NCBI GenBank assembly: GCA_029555205.1
Contig: JAKPTB010000104.1
Span: forward strand, 1 to 64,000
Direction: 5' to 3'
Source of the DNA: Bacillota bacterium
Lineage (GTDB): Bacteria; Bacillota; Desulfotomaculia; Desulfotomaculales; Pelotomaculaceae
DNA: 64,000 nucleotides
Under the pieces are notes generated by a model. That model saw only the letters and a program-made list of their open reading frames with translations, had not been told where the DNA came from and ran no database searches. This document shows positions 35,832 to 45,317 of this stretch, piece after piece (position 1 is the stretch's first letter; each line of letters starts with the position of its first letter). A program made the position numbers and the translations under genes.

Positions 35832-35853
35832 CTGTCCGACGGATGGCGGACAG
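35832..35853 (-). terminator. Terminator after era
   Basis: 7-bp stem CTGTCCG/CGGACAG with an 8-base loop, followed by TTTCTTTG on the minus strand, 37 bases after the era stop. Five T also follow on the plus strand. Confidence 0.65.
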
Positions 35854-35889
35854 CCTTTTTATAATTACACCGCCTGTTTTTATTCTGTC

Positions 35890-36795
35890 CTAGAACTCTT
35901 CCCTGTAACCAAACTGCTTAATCTGGGCCTCCTTATTCCGCCAGTCAGACTTGACTTTGACCCAGAGTTCAAGATAAATTTTCGACCCCAGCAGGTTTTC
36001 GATATCTTCCCTGGCCAGCTGGCCTATCTGTTTCAACATTTGCCCCTTTTTCCCGATCATAATACCCTTCTGGGAATCTCTCTCGGTATAAATAACTGCG
36101 CGCACTGCAACAACCTCATTGGGCCGCCGCTCCAGCTCTTCAATTACCACCGCAACCGAATGGGGTATTTCCTGGGAGGTGAGGAGCAGGACCTTTTCCC
36201 GAATCAATTCGGCCATGATAAAGGCTTCCGGCCTGTCAGTGAGCATGTCTTCGGGGTAATACTTCGGCCCTTCCCTCAGGTTTCCTGTGATAACCTCGAG
36301 CAAGCGGGGCAGGTTTTCCCCGCTAAGTGCCGAAACCGGTACTATTTCCGTAAAATCATAAAGCTTGCTGTACTGCTCAAGCAAGGGGATCAGGTCTTCC
36401 TTTAAAACCAGGTCGATCTTGTTTATTACCAGAATGACCGGTGTTTTAAGGCCGGTAAAGCGTTCCGCGACGAAACGGTCACCGGGTCCCGGCGGCTGAT
36501 TTGCTTCCACCAGAAAAAGGATCAAATCAACCTCGTTTAATGTTTTCAGGGCTACCTGCACCAGGCGCTCCCCCAGTTTATGCTTTGGCTTGTGGATCCC
36601 GGGGGTATCCAGGAAAATAATCTGGCTATCTGGCCGGGTGAGGACACAGAGAATCTTATTCCTGGTAGTCTGGGGTTTGTCAGACATGATGGCCATTTTT
36701 CTGCCCATCAGTTTATTTAAAAGGGTTGACTTGCCCACGTTGGTCCTGCCCACAAGCGCAACAAATCCGGATTTGAAAGAATCATTTAGCTCCAA
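35890..36795 (-). CDS. era: GTPase Era
   Basis: Binds 16S rRNA and assists 30S assembly. About 301 residues: GTPase motifs G-R-T-N-V-G-K-S-T (about 18), D-T-P-G (about 68) and N-K-I-D (about 128), then a C-terminal KH domain (K-G-Q-M-L-K-Q-I-G). The open frame starts at GTG 36804, but AAGGGTGG lies five bases before a TTG at 36795, the better start. Leads towards the era-cdd-dgkA-ybeY block. Confidence 0.96.
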   Translation of the reverse strand: MELNDSFKSGFVALVGRTNVGKSTLLNKLMGRKMAIMSDKPQTTRNKILCVLTRPDSQIIFLDTPGIHKPKHKLGERLVQVALKTLNEVDLILFLVEANQPPGPGDRFVAERFTGLKTPVILVINKIDLVLKEDLIPLLEQYSKLYDFTEIVPVSALSGENLPRLLEVITGNLREGPKYYPEDMLTDRPEAFIMAELIREKVLLLTSQEIPHSVAVVIEELERRPNEVVAVRAVIYTERDSQKGIMIGKKGQMLKQIGQLAREDIENLLGSKIYLELWVKVKSDWRNKEAQIKQFGYREEF

Positions 36796-36931
36796 GGAAA
36801 CCACCCTTATGAAGCAGTGAATTTTTAAGCTTTGTGGCTTTGAATTGAAAAATCCAAGCCTTGTAACTTCTGAAATTAAGGCAATAACTACTAATAACTA
36901 AGGTAACAAAGGCCGCTAAAAAATCCTAAAG

Positions 36932-37357
36932 CTAGGGGTCAACCATCCCGGCTGTTCCGGAAAGGAGCCTTTCCCGGTCAAAAACGCAAGGGAGGAGCTC
37001 ATCCAAAGTCTTTACAAGGTAATCCCCCCGGGCGTTGACCATATAGACTTTCAGCTCCGTGCCGAACTCGGCCAGGGTCTGGCGGCAGGCTCCGCAGGGC
37101 ACACAGAAATCAGCGGTAGCAGCCGTGACGGCAATGGCCTCAAAATCATGCTCACCTGCGGATACAGCCTTGTAAAGGGCCACCCGTTCAGCACAGCAGG
37201 TCAGGCCATAGGATGCGTTTTCAATATTGCAGCCTGTATAATAACGGCCTTGCCTGGTCAGGATGGCAGCACCCACCCTGTAATTGGAATAGGGCGCGTA
37301 GGCCTTTTCCCTGGCCTCCACAGCAGCGCTAATTAGCTTTTCAACCGGAAATTCCAT
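36932..37357 (-). CDS. cdd: Cytidine deaminase
   Basis: Deaminates cytidine and deoxycytidine in pyrimidine salvage. The 141-residue product has the zinc-binding C-A-E-R motif near residue 55 and P-C-G-A-C-R-Q near residue 87, with N-I-E-N-A-S-Y substrate-binding residues. Size is typical of the small tetrameric form. Confidence 0.95.
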   Translation of the reverse strand: MEFPVEKLISAAVEAREKAYAPYSNYRVGAAILTRQGRYYTGCNIENASYGLTCCAERVALYKAVSAGEHDFEAIAVTAATADFCVPCGACRQTLAEFGTELKVYMVNARGDYLVKTLDELLPCVFDRERLLSGTAGMVDP

Positions 37358-37493
37358 ACTCTTCCCTCCCCGGAACCGCCGTCAAAACAAAATTTTTATA
37401 ATTTTTGTGCCTGCCAGGTGGATTATCGACAAGACCAGAAGAAGGAAATTCCATAACCATTAATATAGACCTTCATTGTCCGGCATTACTGCT

Positions 37494-38228
37494 TTACCAC
37501 CCCGCAAGCTTAAAAACCGCCAGGGTGACGAGAATCCCCAGCAGCGCTCCGCTGATGAACCCGGCGAGGGTACGGGATTCCGGTCCCGGACCGCCGTATG
37601 CCGCCAGGAGAACCAGGAACAGAGCTATGGTTGCGGCCAGTAAATCCCCCGTCAGCAGGGTAAGAGCCGTACCTCCGGCGAAAGCCAGGGCTGTACGGCC
37701 ACCGGGCAGCCAGCTTCCTTTAACATTATCCCCGCTGGCCCAGGCCTTCCCGGCCAGATTCAATAAAAACACCAGCATAAATGCAGCCAATGTTACAAGA
37801 AGGGGAACTCCTTTGGCCCTGTCAGCGCCCGGGGCAATGCCGGCCAGCCGGGGATAAAAAACAACACAGCCCACCACAAGGGCATTCAGGGCAGTCACAA
37901 GCACCGCTCCCGCAGCCGCATCCTTTGCTACTTTCGCCAGGTGGCTGTATTCCTGAACGAAAAGGTCCACTGCCTTTTCCAGGGCGGTATTGAACAACTC
38001 AGCCATAAGCACCAGGGTAATGGCAAAAAACAGTAAAACAAAGTCCCTGGAGCTGACTCTAAAATATTGCCCCGCTCCTAAAACAATTATTGCAGCCATA
38101 AAATGGATGCGCACGTTGCGCTGGGTTTTCAGAGCATATACAAGCCCGGCCACAGCATATTGAAAGCTACGCCCAAGTTTGTCCAGGCCCACAGCAGCCA
38201 CCCGCCTGTCTGTCCTTAGCACTATCAA
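37494..38228 (-). CDS. dgkA: Undecaprenol/diacylglycerol kinase fused to a PAP2-like domain
   Basis: 244 residues. The first about 125 are a DgkA/UdpK kinase (R-S-F-Q-Y-A-V-A-G-L, Q-R-N-V-R-I-H-F, A-E-L-F-N-T-A-L-E-K-A-V-D), expected to phosphorylate a lipid alcohol in the membrane. The rest has four hydrophobic segments and resembles a PAP2 phosphatase (T-A-L-A-F-A, S-R at the end), but the usual P-S-G-H motif reads P-G-G-R and the third motif has no histidine. The phosphatase half is probably inactive. Lies between ybeY and cdd as in Bacillus. Confidence 0.85.
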   Translation of the reverse strand: MIVLRTDRRVAAVGLDKLGRSFQYAVAGLVYALKTQRNVRIHFMAAIIVLGAGQYFRVSSRDFVLLFFAITLVLMAELFNTALEKAVDLFVQEYSHLAKVAKDAAAGAVLVTALNALVVGCVVFYPRLAGIAPGADRAKGVPLLVTLAAFMLVFLLNLAGKAWASGDNVKGSWLPGGRTALAFAGGTALTLLTGDLLAATIALFLVLLAAYGGPGPESRTLAGFISGALLGILVTLAVFKLAGW

Positions 38229-38272
38229 ATTACTTTATATTTAAAGACACCAGCAGCCAAATAAGGGGCGGT

Positions 38273-38734
38273 TTACTGCCTGGACAGTTCCAGGCCGGCC
38301 AGGATCTCTTCTTCCCTTTCCCGCATTCTCCGGCGGTCTTCCTCCTCCTGGTGGTCGTAACCCAAAAGGTGCAGCACACCGTGGAGAGTTAAATAAGCAA
38401 CCTCCCGCTGAAAGCTGTGACCGTATTCCCGGGCCTGGCGTTCGGCGGTCTCCAGAGAGATGATTACATCTCCCAGGATAACCTCTTCTTCCTCTTCCGG
38501 AAGAGATTCGCCTTCCAGCATCGCAAAGGATAGTACGTCGGTGGGGCTGTCTACACCGCGGTAGTTATTATTCAACTCTTGAATATAGTCGTCATCCACA
38601 AAGACCAGGCTGACTTCGGCATCTTCCCTGTAGCCCTCGTCCTTTAAAACCGCCTGGACAGCCTCGCTCAGCAGATCAACCAGGCTTTCATCAACCGCCA
38701 CTTTTTTCTGCAAGTTGTTTACGAGTACCGACAC
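38273..38734 (-). CDS. ybeY: Endoribonuclease YbeY
   Basis: Metal-dependent RNase acting in 16S rRNA maturation. The 153-residue product has the zinc motif H-G-V-L-H-L-L-G-Y-D-H near residue 118. The GTG start has GGAGAAG upstream. It overlaps the end of the preceding HD-domain gene by 44 bases. Confidence 0.94.
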   Translation of the reverse strand: MSVLVNNLQKKVAVDESLVDLLSEAVQAVLKDEGYREDAEVSLVFVDDDYIQELNNNYRGVDSPTDVLSFAMLEGESLPEEEEEVILGDVIISLETAERQAREYGHSFQREVAYLTLHGVLHLLGYDHQEEEDRRRMREREEEILAGLELSRQ

Positions 38735-40871
38735 GCTTTCTTCTCCTTTCCATTTCCTGGGCCATGTCCGGATACTCGATCCGGGAGTGGAAGATTCCCG
38801 TCAAAACCCTGACAAAGGCTGCGGCAATGACATCAAGGTCCTTTAAGGTAAGATCGCACTCGTCAAGCTGGCCGTCGTTTAATTTATCTTTAATTATTTT
38901 CCGTACCAGCCCTTCAACCCGGCCCGCCGTACGGTTTTGCAGGGAACGGACCGCAGCCTCCACCGAGTCTGCCAGCATGACCAGGGCAGCCTCTTTGGTC
39001 TGGGGTTTGGGCCCTTCGTATCTGAATTCTTCCTCGGTTACAGTTTCTGTCCGGTCGCTTTCCAGGGCTTTGTGGTAAAAATAACTGACCAGGCCGCTGC
39101 CGTGGTGCTGCTCGATAATATCAATAATCCTCTGGGGCAGTTTGTGCTCCCTGGCCATTTCCACCCCGTCCTTGACGTGGGAGGTCAGGATCAGTGTACT
39201 CAGGGAAGGGGCGATTTTATCATGGGGATTGTCGCAGGTCATCTGGTTTTCAATGAAAAAATAGGGCCTTTTTATTTTGCCGATATCGTGGTAGTAAGCG
39301 CCCACCCTGACCAGCAGGGACTCGCCGCCCACCACATCCGCGGCCGCTTCGGCCAGGTTGCCCACAATGATGCTGTGGTGATAGGTCCCGGGGGCTTCGG
39401 TAAGAAGCTTTTTTAAAAGCACATTATTGGGATGGGATAGTTCCAGAAGCCTGACGGGAGAAGTAATCTGGAAGGTATGTTCCAGAAAAGGCAGGGAGCC
39501 GTTAGTCAGGATTGATGACAGGATCCCGCTGGTAATACCCAGGGCCAGGCTCGTAGAAATCAGCAGTCCCAGGGGAGTTCCTGTAACCAGCCCGACAATA
39601 AAAATTGCTGCCACATTGGCGCCGCTGGTATAAAACCCGGCCCGGACCAGGTCGCCGCGCTGGCTGAGCTTGGAAACGCCGTAAACACCGGTAATCCCGC
39701 CGATCAGGCCAACCAGCCCGAAACGCAGTTGATGGTCCGTCATGATTGCCAGCATAAAGCTCATTACGGCCACCACCAGTACTGCCAACCGGGAGTCCAA
39801 AAGAATGGCAATGAGCATCCCGGCCGCTGCAAGGGGCACCATGTACCCGAACTGGGCGCCGAATTCCGGCCACTGGTTGACATTGATGGCAATAATAGCC
39901 TTACCCACCGCCAAAACGGCTATAACAATTATTGCCAGCAAATAAATATGTCCTGGATGGTCGTAAATCTCCCGGTTTTGCTGAAAAAGATAAAAGAGAA
40001 CCAGCACGGTCAGCATGACCGTCAGCAAAAAGATACCCATTACCGAGGTCCAGGGAAGTTTGGTGCGGGTGAGACCCAGGGCTTGAAGCTTGGCCAGGTG
40101 CTCCTCGCTGACAATTTCTCCTTCCCCTATAATCTTTTCGCTCTCCTTGATGGAAATCATGGTTGGAGCAACGAGAGCCATGGCCTCTTCCTGCTTTTGC
40201 CTTGTCATTTCATAGTCGATAAAGGCATTGGGACGAAGATAGAGCTCAATTATACTGATGGCTAAATTTTCATAATGCTGGGGCAGGCTCATCCTGGTAA
40301 TCTGACCGACAATATCCCTCTCGTCTTCTTCCAGGCTGTCCTGGGTAATTCCATCCCCCTCCTCCATGCTTAAGGCGATCAGGCCTTTCAGGGAGTTTTC
40401 CACTTGCTGGGTGTAGTCCGGTGATGACTCGGCCAGTTTCTCAAGATCCGCATTGTTTAAAGTAAAAGGAAGGATTTCCTTCAATTTATCGAACCTGGCA
40501 CTTTTATCCAGGTTTTCATCCCCCTGGACCTCACGCAGCGCTCCCGCCACATCGGAAATATCCCGTTGAACACCGATACTGACCTGCGGGTCCTTAACAT
40601 AAACTTTTTCCACCTTTTCAGCGGCAAGCCGGCGCTGTTCGGTTGTTTTGTTTTTGTCTTCAAAGACAATACTCTTGTCTGCATAATAGGTTCTGGGAGA
40701 AACCTGTCCCACCTGCAGATTGGTTTCATTGGGAAAAAAGTTTACAGACATGATCAAGGTTAAGAGAAGCAGAAATAAAACTGCCGCGCTGCCCCTCCGG
40801 ATCTTGCGCTGCCTTGCCAGCAGGGACAGGACGGCCGTCAGCCTGTTTTTAATCCTGCCGAAAGCGAACAT
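38691..40871 (-). CDS. pgpH: Membrane HD-domain c-di-AMP phosphodiesterase-type protein (PgpH/YqfF)
   Basis: About 726 residues. One N-terminal membrane helix (residues 25-45), an extracytoplasmic 7TMR-HDED region, seven membrane helices (about 270-450) and a cytoplasmic HD domain with H-H-S-I-I-V-G-N-L, Y-H-D-I-G-K and H-H-G-S-G. This is the 7TM-HD architecture of PgpH, which hydrolyses c-di-AMP in related bacteria. The ATG at 40871 is eight bases after GGAG; the longer frame starts at 40880. Confidence 0.93.
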   Translation of the reverse strand: MFAFGRIKNRLTAVLSLLARQRKIRRGSAAVLFLLLLTLIMSVNFFPNETNLQVGQVSPRTYYADKSIVFEDKNKTTEQRRLAAEKVEKVYVKDPQVSIGVQRDISDVAGALREVQGDENLDKSARFDKLKEILPFTLNNADLEKLAESSPDYTQQVENSLKGLIALSMEEGDGITQDSLEEDERDIVGQITRMSLPQHYENLAISIIELYLRPNAFIDYEMTRQKQEEAMALVAPTMISIKESEKIIGEGEIVSEEHLAKLQALGLTRTKLPWTSVMGIFLLTVMLTVLVLFYLFQQNREIYDHPGHIYLLAIIVIAVLAVGKAIIAINVNQWPEFGAQFGYMVPLAAAGMLIAILLDSRLAVLVVAVMSFMLAIMTDHQLRFGLVGLIGGITGVYGVSKLSQRGDLVRAGFYTSGANVAAIFIVGLVTGTPLGLLISTSLALGITSGILSSILTNGSLPFLEHTFQITSPVRLLELSHPNNVLLKKLLTEAPGTYHHSIIVGNLAEAAADVVGGESLLVRVGAYYHDIGKIKRPYFFIENQMTCDNPHDKIAPSLSTLILTSHVKDGVEMAREHKLPQRIIDIIEQHHGSGLVSYFYHKALESDRTETVTEEEFRYEGPKPQTKEAALVMLADSVEAAVRSLQNRTAGRVEGLVRKIIKDKLNDGQLDECDLTLKDLDVIAAAFVRVLTGIFHSRIEYPDMAQEMERRRKRVGTRKQLAEKSGG

Positions 40872-40876
40872 CAATT

Positions 40877-41857
40877 TCACTCCTCTTTGGCCACACCTTC
40901 CTGCCCTTCCACCTCATAAGCTTTGATTATTTCCTCTACCAGAGGATGCCGGACAATATCCTCCCCGGTCATCGTATGAATACCCAGGCCTTTGATTCCC
41001 TTCAAAACAGCAAGGGCATGAATAAGACCGGAGGCCTGGCCCCTGGGCAGGTCAGTCTGGGTGATATCCCCTGTTATGACGGCCTTTGAACCAAAGCCAA
41101 GACGGGTAAGGAACATCTTCATCTGTTCCGGTGTGGTGTTTTGAGCTTCATCCAGTATAATAAACGAGTCTTCCAGGGTTCTTCCCCGCATATAAGCCAG
41201 GGGCGCTATTTCTATAATGTTTTTTTCCAGGTATTTGAGGGTGTTGTCGACACCCAGAATATCATACAGGCTGTCATAAAGGGGCCGCAGGTAGGGGTTA
41301 ACCTTTTCCTGCAGATCGCCAGGCAGGAACCCGAGTTTTTCACCTGCTTCCACTGCCGGCCGGGTCAACACCAGGCGCTCCACATCCTTGTTGCGAAGCG
41401 CCTTGATGGCCATAACCACCGCCAGATAAGTCTTTCCCGTTCCGGCCGGCCCGACGGCAAAAACAATATCATGGGTCTTAATCTGTTCAATATATTTTTT
41501 CTGGCCAATGGTTTTAGGTTTAATCTGTTTGCCCCGGGGCGTAATCATGGCAACATCCGTGGCCAGGGCCACCAGGGCATTTTTGATGCCGTTCTGAGCG
41601 GCTTTGATGGCATAGGAAACCTCACGGAAGGTCAGGCGGTTTCCGGCACGCTGAAATTTCTGCAGCTGGACCAGGACTTCCCGGGCTTGTTCCACCCTTC
41701 CCTGCTCCCCGCTAATGACGATTTCCTGACCCCGGGCCACAAGCCGGACCCCCAGCGCTTTTTCAATCTGCGTCAGATGCTGGTCCTGCTCTCCAAAAAT
41801 CTCAGCCGCAGCCCCAATATCATCCAGTTCAAATCTAGCTTCATATTTATTTGACAA
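40877..41857 (-). CDS. phoH: PhoH-like ATPase
   Basis: 326 residues. N-terminal KH-like region (about 15-85), then the P-loop G-P-A-G-T-G-K-T near residue 138 and the Walker B F-I-I-L-D-E-A-Q-N near residue 235. Family with proposed RNA helicase/RNase roles, normally linked to ybeY and era. TTG start with GGAGG upstream. Confidence 0.94.
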   Translation of the reverse strand: MSNKYEARFELDDIGAAAEIFGEQDQHLTQIEKALGVRLVARGQEIVISGEQGRVEQAREVLVQLQKFQRAGNRLTFREVSYAIKAAQNGIKNALVALATDVAMITPRGKQIKPKTIGQKKYIEQIKTHDIVFAVGPAGTGKTYLAVVMAIKALRNKDVERLVLTRPAVEAGEKLGFLPGDLQEKVNPYLRPLYDSLYDILGVDNTLKYLEKNIIEIAPLAYMRGRTLEDSFIILDEAQNTTPEQMKMFLTRLGFGSKAVITGDITQTDLPRGQASGLIHALAVLKGIKGLGIHTMTGEDIVRHPLVEEIIKAYEVEGQEGVAKEE

Positions 41858-41897
41858 GAGCCGGCAAGACCTCCTCAGCCTTCTAAATTATTGATAC

Positions 41898-43139
41898 CTA
41901 AGGCTTAAACTTTTTGACCGTCCCAATATCTTCAACAGCCTCGATGACGGCTTTAACGCGTACAAGGTTTTCCGCGCGGCCTGTCTGCACCTCTTCCACC
42001 CACTGCTTTTCTACCCTGCTACTGGAAGTAAGGGAAGCCATCGCTCCCTGCAAAGCCCTTTCTTCAGCAAGTCTGCGGGCTTCTTCAGGGCTGCGCTCAA
42101 TTCTGTAGTCTGATAATTCATGGTATTTTATTGTTATTAGTTCGACAGGTATGATTAGATTCCTCCAAGGGGACAGGCTCTTGACCAAAGTATCCGCTTC
42201 ATAGTGGGCAAAGGGAATATTTTTACTGCCTGATAGAATTATTTCCTTACCTTCAAATTTAATACTGGTCCTGGTTTCAGTACTGCCTGTGAGGCGCCGG
42301 CCTTCTTCAATTAGAGGAACTTCAGCGTAACCCTCGTACCAGACCCGGGCCCGGACAATACCTCTGGCGTGGACATAGGCAGCCGGCTTGACTTCACCGG
42401 GTTTCCGGCTCAACTCCGGTTCTGCACCGGGAACAGTTTCTTCAACAGCGGGGATCACACCGGATATGAGGATCTGACCGGGGACAACGGTGTCTCCTTC
42501 CTTGACAACGGGATGGCCGCTTACAATCAGCACCTCTTTAATAAGCCCGGCTTTATTAGCTACAATATGCGCTGGTTGACGATCTTCTTCTACAGGCAGG
42601 GTCCGCTCCGCAACTTCGATGATCGCCCTTGTTCCCTTAAGATAGACGCCTGTCCAGGCCACAAGGGGCAGCCTTTCTATTATTTTTGCCTCCACTGCCC
42701 CCGTTTCCACCTGCCATTTGGGCACGCCCCTGGCCAGGCCTGCTTCTGCCGCTGCTTCCAGCAATTCTGCGCTACTCAACTGCTCATTGCCTTTAACCTC
42801 AATGAACCAGACAAAGGAAGTAAGGAGATAGAGGACACCGACGCAAAAGACGGCCCCCAGGGCCAGTGCCTTTCTCCGGCGCAGGCGGGCAAAATAAAAG
42901 GGCAGGCCCTCACGTCTGCAGATCCTGAACCGGCAGCGTGTGCGCCTGGCCATATGCCGCAGTGGTTTTACCGCATTTACCCTGACCTTTAAACGGATTC
43001 CCCCGTCACCGGACCTGGCCACGTCCCAGAGGCTGATTCCCCTGCTGGCTGCCATGTTGATAAATTTTTCCGGAGCATCGCCTGTAACTAAAATGGTCAC
43101 GTACCCCAGTAAAAATGAGATCAACTTAAATAAGAACAT
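41898..43139 (-). CDS. yqfD: Sporulation protein YqfD
   Basis: 413 residues with one membrane helix near residues 88-108 (A-L-A-L-G-A-V-F-C-V-G-V-L-Y-L-L), a POTRA-like segment and a C-terminal extracytoplasmic domain. Family required for late spore formation in Bacillus. Pairs with yqfC 63 bases upstream. ATG with GGGGG seven bases before. Confidence 0.92.
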   Translation of the reverse strand: MFLFKLISFLLGYVTILVTGDAPEKFINMAASRGISLWDVARSGDGGIRLKVRVNAVKPLRHMARRTRCRFRICRREGLPFYFARLRRRKALALGAVFCVGVLYLLTSFVWFIEVKGNEQLSSAELLEAAAEAGLARGVPKWQVETGAVEAKIIERLPLVAWTGVYLKGTRAIIEVAERTLPVEEDRQPAHIVANKAGLIKEVLIVSGHPVVKEGDTVVPGQILISGVIPAVEETVPGAEPELSRKPGEVKPAAYVHARGIVRARVWYEGYAEVPLIEEGRRLTGSTETRTSIKFEGKEIILSGSKNIPFAHYEADTLVKSLSPWRNLIIPVELITIKYHELSDYRIERSPEEARRLAEERALQGAMASLTSSSRVEKQWVEEVQTGRAENLVRVKAVIEAVEDIGTVKKFKP

Positions 43140-43202
43140 AGTTTATCCCCCTGTAGCTAATTGTTCTTTGCCGGCCCAAGACCTGGAGTTGCAATATATT
43201 GC

Positions 43203-43484
43203 CTAATCAAATCTCAGAGAGAAAATCCTGCCTTCCACACATAGCTCGTCGGGCAGGATATTACGGAGGATCAGGTTTTCCCCCTCAACCAGAACCTCTC
43301 CTTCCCCGACGCTTACGCGAACTCTCTCCGGGCTGTATTCAAGGATACCCCTGTGATTTTCAACATAAAGCCGGATATTGCCGAACAGGATAATTTTGGG
43401 CAAGTCCAGGGCAACATCACCGGGTATTTCAAGAATTTCAGATATCTGCCTTTTGACTTTTCTCTTAACATCTTGCCAGGCCAT
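43203..43484 (-). CDS. yqfC: Sporulation protein YqfC
   Basis: 93 residues, small beta-rich protein with D-L-P-K-I-I-L-F-G-N-I and a V-E-N-H-R-G-I-L-E-Y motif typical of YqfC. The open frame reaches 43508, but GGAGGGG lies eight bases before the ATG at 43484. Acts with YqfD in the mother cell by comparison with Bacillus. Confidence 0.92.
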   Translation of the reverse strand: MAWQDVKRKVKRQISEILEIPGDVALDLPKIILFGNIRLYVENHRGILEYSPERVRVSVGEGEVLVEGENLILRNILPDELCVEGRIFSLRFD

Positions 43485-43670
43485 AAAAAATTCCCCTCCT
43501 TGCCACAATTTTATGCGGCTGGAAGGGAATAATTACCTATTTTATGGCAAGGTTGCCAATTATTGAATTTGCCGTTCACTCCCCGGTTTGTTTTACTGGT
43601 AAGTGAATCCACTGCCGGCAAGGTAACAGGATTAATAGCTTTCTTTTTAAATAACTATCTTTTTAGAGGT

Positions 43671-43695
43671 AGGCTTTCCGTCTTTTGGAAAGCCT
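43671..43695. repeat. Perfect 9-bp inverted repeat between a hypothetical gene and yqfC
   Basis: AGGCTTTCC / GGAAAGCCT with a 7-base loop. On the plus strand it is followed by TTCTTC, on the minus strand by ACCTC, so it is not a strong terminator for the minus-strand genes. Confidence 0.5.
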
Positions 43696-43731
43696 TCTTC
43701 AAGTTGCTCCGTCTACTTTTCCTTGCCAGTA

Positions 43732-44253
43732 TTACTTTCTTCTTTTCATCTGTCTGCCGCCCCGGGGACCCAGTATTTCAGCCCAGACAAGACCTTTTAA
43801 AACCTGTTCCGGACCGGCTGAAAAGTCGCTGAAATACTCTTCAGCCCGCTGCCTGTAGCTCTTCCGGGAAGTAACAGCAAGGGGCTGCAGGTGAAGATTT
43901 TCGGTGAGGTGGCGGCTTTCCGGCACTTCCCCGGATTTCCTTCCCGGCCCTTCTCCTGCCGGGGGGCGCCGCTCTTCCACAGTTGCCTTTGCAGGGCCTG
44001 AGAAGATTACACCCTCTCCACCGGAGGTAACTGGTTCACTGCGGCGCCCGGTGATATAATCGGGAAGGTTCAATTTCCGCCGTCCCCGTTCCCCGGGCAG
44101 ATGCTCCGGAGGCTGTTCCAAGGGGTCGGAATCAACTGTTCCCACAGGTTCCTCGTACCGTCCCGCAGGTCCGGTACGCTCCATCCGGCGCCAGATGCTC
44201 CTTAAAAGAATAACCAGGAAGATGATAATCCAGAGGGTTTTCACAAAAAACAC
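43732..44253 (-). CDS. Hypothetical membrane-anchored protein
   Basis: 173 residues. An N-terminal membrane helix (about 3-20, T-L-W-I-I-I-F-L-V-I-L-L) is followed by a charged, proline- and glycine-rich stretch and a short C-terminal helical region (R-A-E-E-Y-F-S-D-F-S, V-L-K-G-L-V-W-A-E-I-L-G-P-R-G-G). It resembles no family I recognise. It occupies the position of yqfB between floA and yqfC and may function with the floA/nfeD membrane module. GTG start. Confidence 0.65.
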   Translation of the reverse strand: MFFVKTLWIIIFLVILLRSIWRRMERTGPAGRYEEPVGTVDSDPLEQPPEHLPGERGRRKLNLPDYITGRRSEPVTSGGEGVIFSGPAKATVEERRPPAGEGPGRKSGEVPESRHLTENLHLQPLAVTSRKSYRQRAEEYFSDFSAGPEQVLKGLVWAEILGPRGGRQMKRRK

Positions 44254-44295
44254 ACACCCTTAACAAAGGTTGAATAAGCTTTTAAACACTACCGG

Positions 44296-45297
44296 TTACT
44301 CCGGCTTGACAGGCCTTTCCTCATCCGGGTTGCGGCCCAGCCTGGAAAGCGTTTCACGCATCCGGGTATCCGACAAAAGGTTCTGGAGATTATAGTAATC
44401 CATCACACCGAGTTTGCCCTGGCGCAGGGCATCGGCCATAGCCAGCGGTACCTCGGCTTCGGATTTGACCACCTGGGCGCGCATTTCTTCCACGGATGCC
44501 TTCATCTCCTGTTCCTTGGCTACGGCCATAGCCCTGCGTTCTTCGGCCTTGGCCTGGGCAATCCGCTTGTCCGCTTCGGCCTGGTCGGTCTGAAGCTGGG
44601 CCCCGATGTTGCGGCCCACATCCACATCGGCAATATCAATGGACAGAATTTCAAAGGCCGTCCCGGCGTCCAACCCCTTGCTGAGGACAGTCCGGGAAAT
44701 TAAATCGGGATTTTCCAGCACGTGCTTGTGGGAGTCAGAGCTGCCGACGGTTGTTACAACCCCTTCGCCGACCCGGGCAAGAACAGTTTCTTCCCCGGCT
44801 CCGCCCACCAGGCGGTCGATGTTGGCCCGCACGGTAACCCTGGCCACAACCTTGACTTCAATCCCGTCCTTGGCCACCGCTGAAACCAGAGGTGTCTCCA
44901 AAACCTTGGGATTGACGCTCATCTGCACCGCCTCAAAAACATCCCGGCCAGCCAGGTCGATAGCCGCCGCCCGCTCAAAGGCCAGCGGAATCGCAGCCCT
45001 TTCTGCGGCAATCAGGGCGTTTACCACCCTGTCCACATTACCGCCTGCCAGGTAATGGGCTTCCAGCTGGTTAACGCTGATATTAATACCCGCCTTGTCG
45101 GCCTTGATCAGCGGGTTGACAATCTGGGCCGGGGGCACCCTGCGCAGGCGCATGCCAATTAACGTAAAAATACCGACCCTGACTCCCGCCGCCAGGGCGG
45201 AAATCCACAGTCCCACGGGAATAAAGCTAAAAATTATGGCAACAATGATAAAAATTAAGAGAATAAACAGCAGGGAAGCTACTGCTCCAGCACCCAA
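44296..45297 (-). CDS. floA: Flotillin-like protein FloA
   Basis: Scaffolds functional membrane microdomains. About 333 residues: N-terminal membrane hairpin (residues 5-45), SPFH-type domain ([24 protein letters not shown]), and a coiled coil with repeated [19 protein letters not shown] is eight bases before the TTG at 45297; the open frame starts three codons earlier at GTG. Follows nfeD, the usual partner. Confidence 0.95.
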   Translation of the reverse strand: MGAGAVASLLFILLIFIIVAIIFSFIPVGLWISALAAGVRVGIFTLIGMRLRRVPPAQIVNPLIKADKAGINISVNQLEAHYLAGGNVDRVVNALIAAERAAIPLAFERAAAIDLAGRDVFEAVQMSVNPKVLETPLVSAVAKDGIEVKVVARVTVRANIDRLVGGAGEETVLARVGEGVVTTVGSSDSHKHVLENPDLISRTVLSKGLDAGTAFEILSIDIADVDVGRNIGAQLQTDQAEADKRIAQAKAEERRAMAVAKEQEMKASVEEMRAQVVKSEAEVPLAMADALRQGKLGVMDYYNLQNLLSDTRMRETLSRLGRNPDEERPVKPE

Positions 45298-45317
45298 GCA
45301 AACCACTCCTTTTGTAA

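Noticed and set aside
35740-35890. Magnesium riboswitch (M-box) before mgtE
   Set aside because: Only about 90 bases between mgtE and the era terminator, too short for an M-box, and no matching motifs.
43563-43832. 89-codon plus-strand frame between yqfC and the hypothetical membrane gene
   Set aside because: Overlaps the end of the opposite-strand gene; no ribosome binding site or recognisable family.
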